From positions 1 through 5,808 of the forward strand of contig CAYLSV010000155.1 in the NCBI GenBank assembly GCA_964386435.1: a stretch of DNA of 5,808 bases, given 5' to 3'. This DNA comes from CAYLSV01 sp964386435. Its GTDB lineage: Bacteria > Planctomycetota > Phycisphaerae > Tepidisphaerales > Tepidisphaeraceae. Numbering within the stretch: the stretch's first letter is position 1; every line of letters begins with the position of its first letter. The notes under the pieces were generated by a model that made no database searches, had not been told where the DNA came from, and was given only the letters and a program-made list of their open reading frames with translations. The translations under genes were made by a program, and so were the position numbers. Of this stretch, positions 5,746 through 5,808 are shown one piece after another.

Positions 5746-5808
5746 AGCGGAGCCGGCGCAGCCGGCCTCAAAGCACTGTGACCTGCGGCCGGCTGCGCCG
5801 GCTCCGCT
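5746..5808. repeat. Perfect 22-bp inverted repeat after the amidohydrolase gene
   Basis: The left arm (5746-5767) and right arm (5787-5808) are exact reverse complements over 22 bases, with a 19-base loop (5768-5786). The left arm starts AGCGGAGCCGGCGCAGCC; it contains GCCGGC twice around GCA, so each arm can also fold on itself with a 6-bp stem. It begins three bases after the TGA stop and runs to the last base of the window, so the stem may be longer. It could be a transcript-end hairpin (any T-tract would lie outside the window) or a dispersed palindromic repeat. It shares no obvious sequence with the REPIN-like element at 2392-2493. Confidence 0.8.

Overview
The window is high-GC bacterial DNA with tightly packed genes. 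It most likely comes from a planctomycete, probably the class Phycisphaerae. The best clue is the end of the first gene: an Ig-like module running into a 'GDANRDR' type I dockerin with duplicated FGILRxNFG helices, an architecture I associate with secreted Phycisphaerae proteins. The planctomycete-like tRNA-dihydrouridine synthase (GSGD motif) and the exported amidohydrolase agree with this. The assignment comes from recognition, not from a search.

Layout. (1) Positions 1-1389, plus strand: the 3' part of a secreted kexin/subtilisin-type serine protease, with P domain, Ig-like module and dockerin. (2) 1409-2053, plus: an MBL-fold hydrolase of the glyoxalase II-like type, 19 bases downstream. 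(3) 2086-2358, minus: a 90-residue protein of unknown function, convergent with the MBL gene. (4) 2392-2493: a pair of inverted REP-like hairpins (a REPIN-like element). (5) 2507-4525, minus: four genes read as ribbon-helix-helix-type antitoxin, ParE/RelE-family toxin, tRNA-dihydrouridine synthase and small membrane protein. Each adjacent pair shares an ATGA stop/start overlap. (6) 4585-5742, plus and divergent from the cassette: an amidohydrolase with a putative signal peptide. (7) 5746-5808: a perfect 22-bp inverted repeat, starting three bases after the amidohydrolase stop and running into the window edge.

How the genes relate. The protease and MBL gene may be co-transcribed but share no obvious pathway. 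The clearest unit is the four-gene minus-strand cassette, where a toxin-antitoxin pair is translationally chained to a tRNA-modification gene. A candidate extended -10 promoter lies directly in front of the antitoxin and would give an almost leaderless transcript. Both inverted repeats sit just after stop codons, as expected of REP-type elements or transcript-end hairpins. No rRNA, tRNA, CRISPR array or transposase gene is visible, and no gene-free stretch exceeds 150 bases.
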